Shown here: positions 37,198 to 45,431 of the stretch, in pieces
Position numbering within the stretch: position 1 is the first letter of the stretch
How the letters are laid out: each line of letters begins with the position of its first letter
Source of the DNA: an uncultured Alphaproteobacteria bacterium
Lineage (GTDB): Bacteria; Pseudomonadota; Alphaproteobacteria; RF32; CAG-239
Assembly (NCBI GenBank): GCA_944393695.1
Contig: CALYAY010000007.1
Coordinates: forward strand, 24,411 to 88,410
Direction: 5' to 3'
Length of the DNA stretch: 64,000 nucleotides
Notes under the pieces: generated by a model
What the model saw: only the letters and a program-made list of their open reading frames with translations
Told to the model about the DNA's origin: nothing
Databases searched by the model: none
Translations under genes and position numbers: made by a program

Positions 37198-37743
37198 CTA
37201 CCATTCAAGGACAAAATAATCGCAATTGTCAAAGCTGCGGCGAAGACCGAAGCGGTCATAATATATATTGAACATAATTCCGCCATGCATAACAACTATG
37301 GCCTTTTGAGCTCCGTGGCTTTTTATTTCATCAAAAGCTTTATACGCCCGGGATAAACTATCGCGAACGCTCTCTCCGCCGGGAATTCTGGCTTCCATAA
37401 ACCCCGGGTTTTTAACATCATGAATCAAATCAAGCTGAGCTTTATATTTTTCCTGCATTTCGGAAATAAATATTCCTTCGGCTTTGCCATAGTGAATTTC
37501 CTCAAGTCCGGGAACGGGAACAACTTCTGCCTGATTAAAGGAAGCAACAATTTCAGCCGTTTCACGGGCACGCTTCATCCGGCTGCAATAGATGACAGGC
37601 AAATTAAGCAAAGACATGGTTTCCTTCAACCTCCCGGCCTGTTGTCTGCCGTTTTCAATTAAGGGCATATCAATCCCCGCCCCTTGCACGATATGTTTTA
37701 CATTACCTTCCGTTTGTCCGTGGCGGCATATATATAAAAGCAT
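37198..37743 (-). CDS. Histidine phosphatase family protein (phosphoglycerate mutase-like)
   Basis: The 181-residue protein has the phosphohistidine motif CRHGQTEGN (residues 6-14), the Arg-containing SRMKRARETAE segment and the second catalytic His in VVMHGGIM. These mark the branch 1 histidine phosphatase superfamily. Substrate is not predictable; members include cofactor-dependent phosphoglycerate mutases, cobalamin phosphatases and broad-specificity phosphatases. It is cytoplasmic and short for a mutase, so a phosphatase is likelier. It is flanked by the repeat cluster downstream and divergent adhE upstream. Confidence 0.88.
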   Translation of the reverse strand: MLLYICRHGQTEGNVKHIVQGAGIDMPLIENGRQQAGRLKETMSLLNLPVIYCSRMKRARETAEIVASFNQAEVVPVPGLEEIHYGKAEGIFISEMQEKYKAQLDLIHDVKNPGFMEARIPGGESVRDSLSRAYKAFDEIKSHGAQKAIVVMHGGIMFNIYYDRFGLRRSFDNCDYFVLEW

Positions 37744-37943
37744 TGCAGTTCCTTTCTTTTGTCTTGCTGCCGGTAAGTATAAAAACTAAAGGTTAAATTT
37801 AAGTAATGAAAAAATAAGTTTGATAATAAATGGAAATATTTGTTGATGGGAAAAAAGAAAATATTAATTGTTTGTTTATCAATTTCAGTCATCATCTAAA
37901 CTGATATAAAAGGGCTATTTTATTTAACGGAGTAAATATAAAA

Positions 37944-40562
37944 ATGGCAGATAAAAAGAAAGAAACTGCTCTGGAAATTGATGAGCAAAAACATATTGAC
38001 GAGCTGGTTGAAAAAGTCAGCGCCGCGCAAAAGGTATTTGCGACCTATTCTCAGGAACAAGTCGACGAGATTTTCCGCCGGGTGGCTTTGAAGCTGAGTT
38101 CGCTGCGTATTCCCCTGGCCAAGATGGCCGTTGAGGAAACCGGTATGGGCGTGTGGGAAGACAAAGTGATTAAAAACCATTTTGCCGCGGAATATGTCTA
38201 TAATAAATTCAAGCATACCAAGACCTGCGGAATTATTGACGAAGATCAGGCCGGCGGCATGATTAAGATTGCCGAACCGCTGGGAGTCATTGCGGGGGTT
38301 ATTCCGACAACAAACCCGACTTCAACCGTTATTTTTAAGTCTTTAATTGCCCTGAAAACGCGTAACGGTATTATCTTTTCACCGCATCCGAGAGCAAAAA
38401 AATGTTCGGTTGAAACCGCACGACTGATTTTGGAAGAAGCGGTTAAGGCCGGTGCTCCGGAAAACATTATCGGCTGGATTGAAAATCCGACGATTAATAT
38501 GACGCAGCTGTTGATGAGCCATCCGAAAGTTGACGTCATTCTGGCAACCGGCGGACCGGGAATGGTTAAATCGGCTTATTCTTCCGGCAAACCGGCTTTG
38601 GGCGTGGGTGCCGGCAATGCTCCCGCGGTTATTGATGAAACTGCCGATATTCAGACGGCTGTCAGCTCCATTTTGATGTCCAAAACTTTTGACAACGGCA
38701 TGATCTGCGCTTCGGAACAGTCTATTGTCTGCGTTAAAGACGTTTATGACGAAGTTAAAGAAGAACTGGTTAAACGCGGGGCTTATATCCTTTCACCGAA
38801 AGAAAAAGAAAAACTTGGCAAAGTTATTATGATTGACGGCAAGCTGAATTCGGGAATCGTCGGGCAGAAAGCAGCCCATATTGCCGAAATGGCAGGTTTG
38901 AACGTTCATCCGGACACGAAGGTTTTGATTGCCGAATGTAAGGAAGTGGGCAAGGTTGAGCCTTTTTCCGCCGAGAAACTTTCTCCGGTTCTGGCTTTGT
39001 ATAAAGCGGATAATTTTGAAGCGGCAACGGCCAAAGCCAAAGAGCTGGTCTGCTTTGGCGGCGCGGGGCATACGTCTATTCTTTACACTGCCCAGCATAA
39101 TGACGAGAGAATCAAGTATTTCGGCACCGAGCTGCATACCGGCCGTATTCTGATTAACTGTCCGTCGGCTCAAGGTGCTATCGGCGATATCTATAACTTC
39201 CGTCTGGAACCTTCCCTTACGCTGGGGTGCGGCTCCTGGGGCGGAAACTCTGTAAGCGAAAATGTGGGGGTAAAACATCTGATGAACATCAAATCTGTGG
39301 CCAAACGCGAAGAAAATATGCTGTGGTTTAAGGTTCCGAACAAGATTTATTTCAAACCCGGTTCCCTGCCCGTGGCTTTGCGTGAGCTGGCCGGCAAGAA
39401 GCGTGCTTTTATCGTTACCGACAAGCCGATTTTTGATTTGGGCTTTACCAAATATGTTACCGATGTTTTGGAAGAAATCGGCATTCAGTATCAGATTTTC
39501 AGCGATGTTAATCCGGATCCGGATTTGACGACGGTTAACCGGGCCAAACGCATGTTGGATACTTTTGCGCCGGATGTCATTATCGCTATGGGCGGCGGGT
39601 CGCCGATGGATGCCGCAAAAATTTTGTGGCTGATGTATGAGCATCCGGAACTCAAATTTGAAGATTTGGCCATGCGCTTTATGGATATCCGCAAGAGAAT
39701 CTTCGAATTCCCCGAATTGGGCAAAAAGGCCATGATGGTTGCCATTCCGACGACTTCGGGTACGGGTTCGGAGGTTACGCCGTTTTCGATTATTACGGAC
39801 GACTCTACGGGTGTAAAATATGCTATTGCCGATTATGCCCTGACGCCGAACATGGCTATTGTCGATGCAAATCTGGTGTCGACCATGCCGAGAGGGCTTT
39901 GCGCCGCTTCGGGTATTGATGTGATGACGCACGCTCTGGAATCTTATGTTTCTTCCATGGCGACGGAATTTACCAGAGGCTTGTCAATCCAGGCCGGGCA
40001 GTTGATTATGCAGTATCTACCCAAATCTTATGCCGAGGCAGAACCTTATGCCCGGGAAAGAGTTCATCACGCGTCAACACTGGCCGGTATGGCGTTTGCC
40101 AATGCGTTTTTGGGCGTTTGCCACTCCATGGCCCACAAGCTGGGAGCTGCATTCCATATTCCGCACGGTATTGCCAATGCCCTGCTGATTTGCCAGGTTA
40201 TCCGTTATAACGCAACGGATAAGCCGGTTAAACAATGCGCTTTCCCGCAGTATAAGTTCCCGAATGCCAAAGCGGCTTATGCCTCGTTTGCCGAAGCTCT
40301 GGGGATTAAAGGCAAAGATGATGATGCCAAAGTGGACGGGCTGATTAAGGCTTTACAGGATTTGAAAAAAACTTTGAATATTCCGGCATCTATCAAAGAT
40401 TACGGCGTATCAAAGGAAGATTTTGACAAGGCTATGGAATATCTGCCGGTTTGGGCTTTTGATGATCAGTGCACGGGTTCCAACCCGCGTTATCCGCTGA
40501 TTGAGGAAATCAAAAAGCTGTATTATCTGGCTTATGAGGGAAAAGTTGATTTTGAACTCTGA
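37944..40562 (+). CDS. adhE: Bifunctional acetaldehyde-CoA/alcohol dehydrogenase
   Basis: AdhE reduces acetyl-CoA to acetaldehyde and then ethanol, regenerating NAD+ in fermentation. The 872 residues comprise an N-terminal CoA-dependent aldehyde dehydrogenase domain with catalytic Cys255 in FDNGMICASEQS. The C-terminal iron-dependent alcohol dehydrogenase domain has AMGGGSPMDAAK, PTTSGTGSEVTPF and the metal site GVCHSMAHKLGAAFHIPHG. It is full length. It is transcribed alone and followed by a strong terminator. Its presence suggests anaerobic or microaerobic sugar fermentation. Confidence 0.97.
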   Translation: MADKKKETALEIDEQKHIDELVEKVSAAQKVFATYSQEQVDEIFRRVALKLSSLRIPLAKMAVEETGMGVWEDKVIKNHFAAEYVYNKFKHTKTCGIIDEDQAGGMIKIAEPLGVIAGVIPTTNPTSTVIFKSLIALKTRNGIIFSPHPRAKKCSVETARLILEEAVKAGAPENIIGWIENPTINMTQLLMSHPKVDVILATGGPGMVKSAYSSGKPALGVGAGNAPAVIDETADIQTAVSSILMSKTFDNGMICASEQSIVCVKDVYDEVKEELVKRGAYILSPKEKEKLGKVIMIDGKLNSGIVGQKAAHIAEMAGLNVHPDTKVLIAECKEVGKVEPFSAEKLSPVLALYKADNFEAATAKAKELVCFGGAGHTSILYTAQHNDERIKYFGTELHTGRILINCPSAQGAIGDIYNFRLEPSLTLGCGSWGGNSVSENVGVKHLMNIKSVAKREENMLWFKVPNKIYFKPGSLPVALRELAGKKRAFIVTDKPIFDLGFTKYVTDVLEEIGIQYQIFSDVNPDPDLTTVNRAKRMLDTFAPDVIIAMGGGSPMDAAKILWLMYEHPELKFEDLAMRFMDIRKRIFEFPELGKKAMMVAIPTTSGTGSEVTPFSIITDDSTGVKYAIADYALTPNMAIVDANLVSTMPRGLCAASGIDVMTHALESYVSSMATEFTRGLSIQAGQLIMQYLPKSYAEAEPYARERVHHASTLAGMAFANAFLGVCHSMAHKLGAAFHIPHGIANALLICQVIRYNATDKPVKQCAFPQYKFPNAKAAYASFAEALGIKGKDDDAKVDGLIKALQDLKKTLNIPASIKDYGVSKEDFDKAMEYLPVWAFDDQCTGSNPRYPLIEEIKKLYYLAYEGKVDFEL

Positions 40563-40580
40563 GTTTTGATTAAGACCAAA

Positions 40581-40608
40581 GGCTCCGGCATTCCGCCGGA
40601 GTTTTTTT
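40581..40608 (+). terminator. Rho-independent terminator of adhE
   Basis: CTCCGGC and GCCGGAG form a 7-bp stem around ATTCC followed by seven T. Confidence 0.85.
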
Positions 40609-40641
40609 GTTTAAATTATGGTCTTTAGATTAAAATAGTGA

Positions 40642-40670
40642 TTTACAATGCGAAGTTTTTCTGTTATCAT
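40642..40670 (+). promoter_or_regulatory. Family promoter of paralogue 3 (TTTACA-N17-TATCAT)
   Basis: TTTACA (40642-40647), 17 bp and TATCAT (40665-40670) are followed by AGATTCGTGGAGACAAATG and then AGAGGTG before ATG 40715. In this copy the leader has an in-frame TAA, which confirms that translation starts at the MMNKT codon in the whole family. Confidence 0.85.
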
Positions 40671-40714
40671 TAGATTCGTGGAGACAAATGTAATTTAACA
40701 AAAGAGGTGTTATT

Positions 40715-42559
40715 ATGATGAATAAGACTGTTCTCATGTTGTCGGTTTCGTGCATGTCGTTTATTGCCGGGGCTGATTTGTGTTACGCTGGTTTTAATCC
40801 TTATGATACGCCTCCGGCGTTAAGCGCGGCCATGCTTAACTCACGTAATTCTACACACACTTCACACCTCACGGCCGCTCATTTGTCTTCACTCGAAGAT
40901 TTTGCCGAACTTACTCTCCCTGAAAACTCAGGGAGAGACAGAGAGGGTTTCAAACCCTCCCTTACCCTCCCTAACTCTTTAGGGAGAGAAGAAGAAACAA
41001 ATATGTCATCCTCGGATTCTTCTCTCCGTCATTCCCGGCTTGACCGAGGATCCAGGTTGAAAAAATCGGCTGCTTTATTTGACCTGGATACTCCGGTCAA
41101 GCCGGAGTATGACAGAGAAAAAAGGCCGGAGTATGACAGGTCGATCAAGGGTGATAACAATAACCTTATCCAACTTGCGGCGGCGTGTTTTGTGACGGAT
41201 ACAACCGATTGTTCCGGTAATGAGTTTGTTGGGAATAATGCCGATGACGATAACGGTGGGGTGCCTCCCGACGGCGGAGATGATTATGAGTTGGATAATG
41301 ACAAACGCTGCGAAGAAGAAGGATACACAAAAACCTCCTGTCCCGAGGGATATGAGGCGGTTAATTTCTGCCCGTATGATAATCATTATTTCGAATATTG
41401 TCGGGCACTTTGCCCCAGTGATTACGTCACCTGCGAGCTGCCTTATTACGGCATCGGCGAGGCGTGTGACGGAAAATATGCTTCCTGTAAATGCACACCC
41501 TGCGGCTCAGGTTATGATTATACCACCATTCCGGAGGGTTATGTTCAGGACGGCGAGGCTTGCTTAGACTGTGACGGCAAGACCAAATACAAAATTAAAC
41601 CCAACCCGTGCGACGGCTTTATGGATTGTGGATCTGCCGGACCTGAAGCCGGAGCGGAAAGCTGTCTGTCGGGAACCGAAACCCTGTATGATAACTGCAA
41701 ACCTTGTCCCAACGAATGTTCTCTGGATTCATGCCCGTCCCCTTACACCTGTAAGAAAGAGGAATGTTCCAACAAATACTGCAAAAACGGCTGTCAGTCA
41801 GGCTATGTCTGGAACGCAAGCGCCCAAACCTGCACCGAAGAATGCGACAGCAGCTATAAATATGCCTGTGACGGTTCTGGAGAAACCGGATACGGCGAGG
41901 CCTGCAACGGGCTGTATAAGTCATGCTCCTGTACGGAGAATTGTTACACCTGGAGCAGTTCGTCGGGATGTTCTAATCCGTATCAATATACCTGTTCCGG
42001 TCCGGGAGCCAAACCCGGAAGCGGCAGCTGCAACGGTTTGTATTCATATTGTTCCTGTGAAGACAAAACAGAGGGAATATATTATTATGGTGACACTAAA
42101 GGATGTACTTGCAATGAGAATTATTGCTCACGTTATAATATCTATAAATACACCTGCAACGAGGAGCATGAGCTGCCGGACGAAAAATACCGGTGCTGCA
42201 ACGACATGTATTCGCGATGCAAATGTGAAGAACCTTACGTATGGAGATATGAAAATGGAAAATATGGTTGTTATTGTCCGGAAGAATATAAATACACCTG
42301 TTCGGCAGACAGCTGCGAATCTCCGGCGGGTTTGGTATGCGATAACAAATACAAAGAATGCAGTTGTTCTTGCGGATATGGTTGTGGAAAAGGAGATACT
42401 TTGGTAACAGAGGATTATAATACAGACGGAGATACTTCCTTTGCCATATTTAGCTGGAGCGACGATGATGGAGGATATTGCAGAGCAGACCGTTATTCCA
42501 CAAATACAGGAAACACCACTGCTTTTGTTTGCATTGTCGGAGGGCAGGAAGATTGGTAG
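40715..42559 (+). CDS. Secreted cysteine-rich modular protein, paralogue 3 lacking a tip domain (614 aa)
   Basis: It has the same signal peptide (MMNKTVLMLSVSCMSF..CYA) as paralogues 1 and 2, then the SLEDF segment. An insertion of about 75 residues encoded by intergenic-type repeats follows (DNA 40914-41140). Next come AACFVTDTTDCSGNEF, the shared core (CTPC, CLDCDGKTKYKIKPNPCDG, CPSPYTCKKEECSNKYC) and about six Cys-rich units (YKYACDGSGETGYGEACNG, YQYTCSGPGAKPGSGSCNG and others). Instead of a DUF1566-like tip the protein ends in about 50 residues, poor in Cys, closing with VCIVGGQEDW. A terminator follows within 20 bp, so the missing tip is not simply out of frame downstream. It is probably secreted or surface-attached. 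Confidence 0.85.
   Translation: MMNKTVLMLSVSCMSFIAGADLCYAGFNPYDTPPALSAAMLNSRNSTHTSHLTAAHLSSLEDFAELTLPENSGRDREGFKPSLTLPNSLGREEETNMSSSDSSLRHSRLDRGSRLKKSAALFDLDTPVKPEYDREKRPEYDRSIKGDNNNLIQLAAACFVTDTTDCSGNEFVGNNADDDNGGVPPDGGDDYELDNDKRCEEEGYTKTSCPEGYEAVNFCPYDNHYFEYCRALCPSDYVTCELPYYGIGEACDGKYASCKCTPCGSGYDYTTIPEGYVQDGEACLDCDGKTKYKIKPNPCDGFMDCGSAGPEAGAESCLSGTETLYDNCKPCPNECSLDSCPSPYTCKKEECSNKYCKNGCQSGYVWNASAQTCTEECDSSYKYACDGSGETGYGEACNGLYKSCSCTENCYTWSSSSGCSNPYQYTCSGPGAKPGSGSCNGLYSYCSCEDKTEGIYYYGDTKGCTCNENYCSRYNIYKYTCNEEHELPDEKYRCCNDMYSRCKCEEPYVWRYENGKYGCYCPEEYKYTCSADSCESPAGLVCDNKYKECSCSCGYGCGKGDTLVTEDYNTDGDTSFAIFSWSDDDGGYCRADRYSTNTGNTTAFVCIVGGQEDW
40914..41140. repeat. In-frame repeats B and D inside paralogue 3
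   Basis: Repeat B copies (ccctgaaaactcaggg at about 40918-40935 and ccctccctaactctttaggg at 40965-40985) are followed by repeat D. Repeat D reads gtcattcccggcttgaccgagg at about 41028-41050, then gacctggatactccggtcaa and gccggagtatgacag at 41080-41140. They are read through as protein without a stop codon. The D segment is shared with the 50418 gene. Confidence 0.8.
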
Positions 42560-42575
42560 AATATAAACCAAGAAA

Positions 42576-42608
42576 AAACTCCCTTTAGAAAATTCCAAAG
42601 GGAGTTTC
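42576..42608. terminator. Bidirectional terminator between convergent genes
   Basis: AAACTCCCTTT and AAAGGGAGTTT form an 11-bp stem with T-rich flanks in both directions, between paralogue 3 and the 42611-43123 gene. Confidence 0.85.
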
Positions 42609-42610
42609 TT

Positions 42611-43123
42611 TTAAGCTAAGGCAACCGAGTGCATCATGCCCGCGATGAAACTGTCTGTATCACGATTAAAGTGATAATACTTCCGTGCAATGCAGGCCAG
42701 CAGGGTGTCATAAGAATAGCGTTTTTGCAGCATCTTATTTTGCAGTCCCTTTAAGCGGTAATACTCGACCCAGTTCAACAGCGGACAATTCTTCAAACGC
42801 CGGCTGATTTTTTCAAAACGGCGAATGTCAACAAGCATTTCATTGTAAAACGCAGCCTGACGTTCCAGAGTAATCTGAGGCAGGTTTTCCAGGATGAACG
42901 CCATCTCCCGACGGCAGGAAATTGCCGCTTCGGCTCGGATGTCCTTAAACATTGACAAAACCTCATAATCGCTTCGGGCGCAGGAAAGAATGTTGTAATT
43001 GCATAATTGCACCAACAGCGAATGAGACATGGCAATGAACAGTTTTTTGTAATTTTCTTCAGTCACGGCTTCATCCAGCATGTTTTTGGCTGCACAAAGC
43101 TCCTTAATTGTTAAGCTATACAT
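42611..43123 (-). CDS. Hypothetical protein (170 aa)
   Basis: Not recognised. It is predicted mostly helical, with four Cys residues scattered and no signal peptide. Segments such as SHSLLVQLCNYNILSCARSD and YRLKGLQNKMLQKRYSYDTL are characteristic but unassigned. It is a single gene converging on paralogue 3. The start at 43123 lacks a strong Shine-Dalgarno. Confidence 0.6.
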   Translation of the reverse strand: MYSLTIKELCAAKNMLDEAVTEENYKKLFIAMSHSLLVQLCNYNILSCARSDYEVLSMFKDIRAEAAISCRREMAFILENLPQITLERQAAFYNEMLVDIRRFEKISRRLKNCPLLNWVEYYRLKGLQNKMLQKRYSYDTLLACIARKYYHFNRDTDSFIAGMMHSVALA

Positions 43124-43290
43124 AATATATAAGAATTAATAATAAAAAATAACGACGTAATAATATGTATTTTTTTGGTGTTGTCAATCTTATTTGAAAA
43201 AAAATTGCGGGCGCATATTGACAAAATTTATTAAAAACGGTATTATCTCTCAAAAATTGACAAATTCTATTTTATCTTACGGAGATTAAA

Positions 43291-44694
43291 GTGAGCAAGA
43301 AAACATATTTTGCCTCTCAGAGTCTTGATGTTTATCTGGCGGCACAGAGCGGCGTGCCTTTTAGTTTTGACTATCATAAGCCGCGGAAAAACTTTTTTGA
43401 AGACGGACATGCCGCCATTGTGGAACAGAGCATTGATTTTATCGAAAAATTTTTATCCGGGGAAAATGTAATCAATCCCGGCGACATAGATAAAGTTTCG
43501 GATCTGATTGATATGGTGCATCATACTTCAGATAAAAAGCTCCGGCTGAAAATGAATCAGCTTTACCATAAATTTGAAGAGAAAAAGGCGGAATTAAACC
43601 GTCGGAATGAAAATGTAAAAAAATTTGAAGATATTAAGTATGTGGAAAAGGCACTTTATAACAAGAAGACGGCTCGTGCTCTTTCTCCAGAAGAACTGCT
43701 GGCAGCAAAAGCAACATTAGACAATGTTCAGGCAAACGGTTCACAATATCAAAAATTGGCTCAGAAATTAAACAGTTACGCCTTACTGAAATATTCCGAC
43801 CTGAAAAACAACGATGAATTTTTGCCGTCGAATCCCGTTCATCAGCAACTCAGAGACGACTTCGGGCTGCAGCATGTGCGTCTTAGTCAGACATTTTCCC
43901 GCCAGCCGGTAAACAAGGTTGCTCAGCCTGTGGTAAAAAAGGTTGAAAAGATTTCGTGGCTGAAAAAACTGAAAGACAATGTAAAGAATCGGGTGGAAAA
44001 GATTTCAGATTGGGCCGAGGAGAAAAAAGATTATCTGCATTATCTGTACCGTCGGCACGAGATAAAAATTGCCGCAGGATCATTTGCGCTGCTCGGTGTT
44101 TTGTTTGTGAAAATTATGAATCAGGAACCCAAAGCCGCACCTTATTATCCGGGACAAAACCATAATACCGAAACCAAGGCCCCTGCCCCGGCTCAGGTGC
44201 AGGATACGGCGCAAACCGTTGATTTTGTTCAGGCGGCGCAGGCCCTGAAAAAAACGGAAACGTCCGCTCAGGAAACCGATCAGAATAAAAACGGCATTGT
44301 CCGGGAAACCACCATTGACGGCGACTATTATGATACGGCTTTGGAAATTCATTTGAAATCAAAGCAAAAAGTTTTGTCGCTGTATCATAAAATCGACAGT
44401 CTGGCCAAAAGCGGCAAGATTAAATTTGCCGACGGAACAAACGCCAAGCGCTATGCCCATGCGGCAACCATGTATCGCCTGATCCGGCCTAATTCTGCCG
44501 AAACCAAAGCCTTTGAAAAATTGTTCGGCGGGGAAAAAATTGACAGCGGTTATCTTAATAATCTGGTGTTGAAGGCCGGAGAAAAAGGAACCGGTGTTAA
44601 ACCCGACAATAACAATATCCGTCACAGCAATTTTGACGCGGCATCTAAAATTCTGCAGGCAAAACATATGCAAAATCTGCGGGGAGCCAGATAA
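43291..44694 (+). CDS. Hypothetical single-pass membrane protein (467 aa)
   Basis: Not recognised. The start is GTG 43291 with GGAG 7 nt upstream. The first 265 residues are hydrophilic and helical, rich in Lys and Glu. A single hydrophobic segment IAAGSFALLGVLFVKIM lies near residue 265-282. It is followed by a Pro/Ala/Thr-rich linker (TKAPAPAQVQDTAQ) and a C-terminal region with helices (KSKQKVLSLYHKIDSLAKSG). With no signal peptide, a cytoplasmic N-terminus and a periplasmic C-terminus are likely. It has its own terminator. Confidence 0.65.
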   Translation: MSKKTYFASQSLDVYLAAQSGVPFSFDYHKPRKNFFEDGHAAIVEQSIDFIEKFLSGENVINPGDIDKVSDLIDMVHHTSDKKLRLKMNQLYHKFEEKKAELNRRNENVKKFEDIKYVEKALYNKKTARALSPEELLAAKATLDNVQANGSQYQKLAQKLNSYALLKYSDLKNNDEFLPSNPVHQQLRDDFGLQHVRLSQTFSRQPVNKVAQPVVKKVEKISWLKKLKDNVKNRVEKISDWAEEKKDYLHYLYRRHEIKIAAGSFALLGVLFVKIMNQEPKAAPYYPGQNHNTETKAPAPAQVQDTAQTVDFVQAAQALKKTETSAQETDQNKNGIVRETTIDGDYYDTALEIHLKSKQKVLSLYHKIDSLAKSGKIKFADGTNAKRYAHAATMYRLIRPNSAETKAFEKLFGGEKIDSGYLNNLVLKAGEKGTGVKPDNNNIRHSNFDAASKILQAKHMQNLRGAR

Positions 44695-44716
44695 GGCCGC
44701 GGCTTAAATCAAAGAT

Positions 44717-44745
44717 AAAAAGGAGTAAAAAAACTCCTTTTTTTG
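44717..44745 (+). terminator. Rho-independent terminator of the 43291-44694 gene
   Basis: AAAAAGGAGT and ACTCCTTTTT form a stem around AAAAA, followed by further T residues. Confidence 0.8.
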
Positions 44746-44824
44746 TTTTTAAATAACTATTTATTAACATATTACGGATAGTCTAAAGAAGATTTTTGAT
44801 AAAACTTATTTCTGGAGAAAACAA

Positions 44825-45040
44825 ATGAAAAACTTGAACGAAAATGCCATCAGAGAAGCTGCTTACTACATCTGGAAAAATGCCGGCTGCCCGGCCAATA
44901 CCAGCCTGCAGGACTGGAATGCAGCTATTCAGCAGCTTTCTGCCACTAACAACAAAAATGTTAAGACTTCGGCTCTGAAGACTGTTTCTCTGAAGAAAAG
45001 TTCTTCCAAGACTTCAAAGTCTTCTAAAAAATCCAAATAA
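44825..45040 (+). CDS. DUF2934-like small protein with Lys/Ser tail (71 aa)
   Basis: The first half, IREAAYYIWKNAGCPANTSL followed by QDWNAA, matches the DUF2934 pattern 'I..RAY.IWE.AG.P.G...(D/E)W..A'. The function of that domain is unknown. The second half is a low-complexity Lys/Ser/Thr tail (KKSSSKTSKSSKKSK), which could bind nucleic acid. A Shine-Dalgarno GGAG lies 7 nt before the ATG, and a hairpin terminator follows. It is a good example of a short single-gene unit. Confidence 0.8.
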   Translation: MKNLNENAIREAAYYIWKNAGCPANTSLQDWNAAIQQLSATNNKNVKTSALKTVSLKKSSSKTSKSSKKSK

Positions 45041-45060
45041 ATTTTGGTTTTGGTTAATGA

Positions 45061-45090
45061 AAGTCTCTTCGAAAGGAGAGGCTTTTTTTT
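45061..45090 (+). terminator. Terminator of the DUF2934-like gene
   Basis: AGTCTCTT and AGGAGAGGCT pair with two G-U pairs and a small loop, followed by eight T. Confidence 0.75.
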
Positions 45091-45127
45091 GATGATAAAA
45101 TGAGTTTCAAATAAATAAAAAAAGTTC

Positions 45128-45156
45128 TTGCATTTATGAAGACATCGTTCTATATA
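45128..45156 (+). promoter_or_regulatory. Promoter of tRNA-Pro
   Basis: TTGCAT (45128-45133), 17 bp and TATATA (45151-45156, running on into TATAAT) end 14 bp before the tRNA 5' end. Confidence 0.7.
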
Positions 45157-45170
45157 ATATCTCAGAGATA

Positions 45171-45247
45171 CGGGATGTAGCGCAGCCTGGTAGCGCATTT
45201 GCATGGGGTGCAAGTGGTCGCTGGTTCGAATCCAGTCATCCCGACCA
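45171..45247 (+). tRNA. tRNA-Pro (anticodon GGG)
   Basis: The 77-nt tRNA runs from CGGGATG to CATCCCG-ACCA, with CCA encoded. The D arm is GCGCAGCCTGGTAGCGC. The anticodon stem TTTGC/GCAAG encloses loop ATGGGGT with anticodon GGG. The T arm is CTGGTTCGAATCCAG. It is closely similar to bacterial tRNA-Pro. Confidence 0.96.
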
Positions 45248-45256
45248 ACACTAACA

Positions 45257-45281
45257 AGTCGTCAGAAATGGCGGCTTTTTC
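45257..45281 (+). terminator. Terminator of tRNA-Pro
   Basis: AGTCGTC and GGCGGCT pair over 7 bp (two G-U) around AGAAAT, followed by TTTTTC. Confidence 0.75.
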
Positions 45282-45305
45282 TTTATAAATCAGTAACTTA
45301 ACTGA

Positions 45306-45355
45306 GTCCGTGTGACTGGTTTTAAAAACAGGCCTTTCGGGGTAGTTACACGGAC
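45306..45355. other. Unassigned 12-bp inverted repeat, possible structured RNA
   Basis: GTCCGTGTGACT (45306-45317) pairs with AGTTACACGGAC (45344-45355) over 12 bp with one G-U. The 26-nt loop contains CCTTTCGG. There is no T run, so it is not a plain terminator. It lies between tRNA-Pro and the AT-rich block. Confidence 0.45.
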
Positions 45356-45431
45356 CATTATTTTCAAATTTCTTTATCTTTCAATAAGTTAGTCAAATTA
45401 GAATTTAATTTTTCTTTTTCCTGTTTTTTTA

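Noticed and set aside
38793..39932. 379-residue antisense frame opposite adhE
   Set aside because: It is fully inside a well-conserved gene on the other strand and has Arg/His-rich shadow composition.
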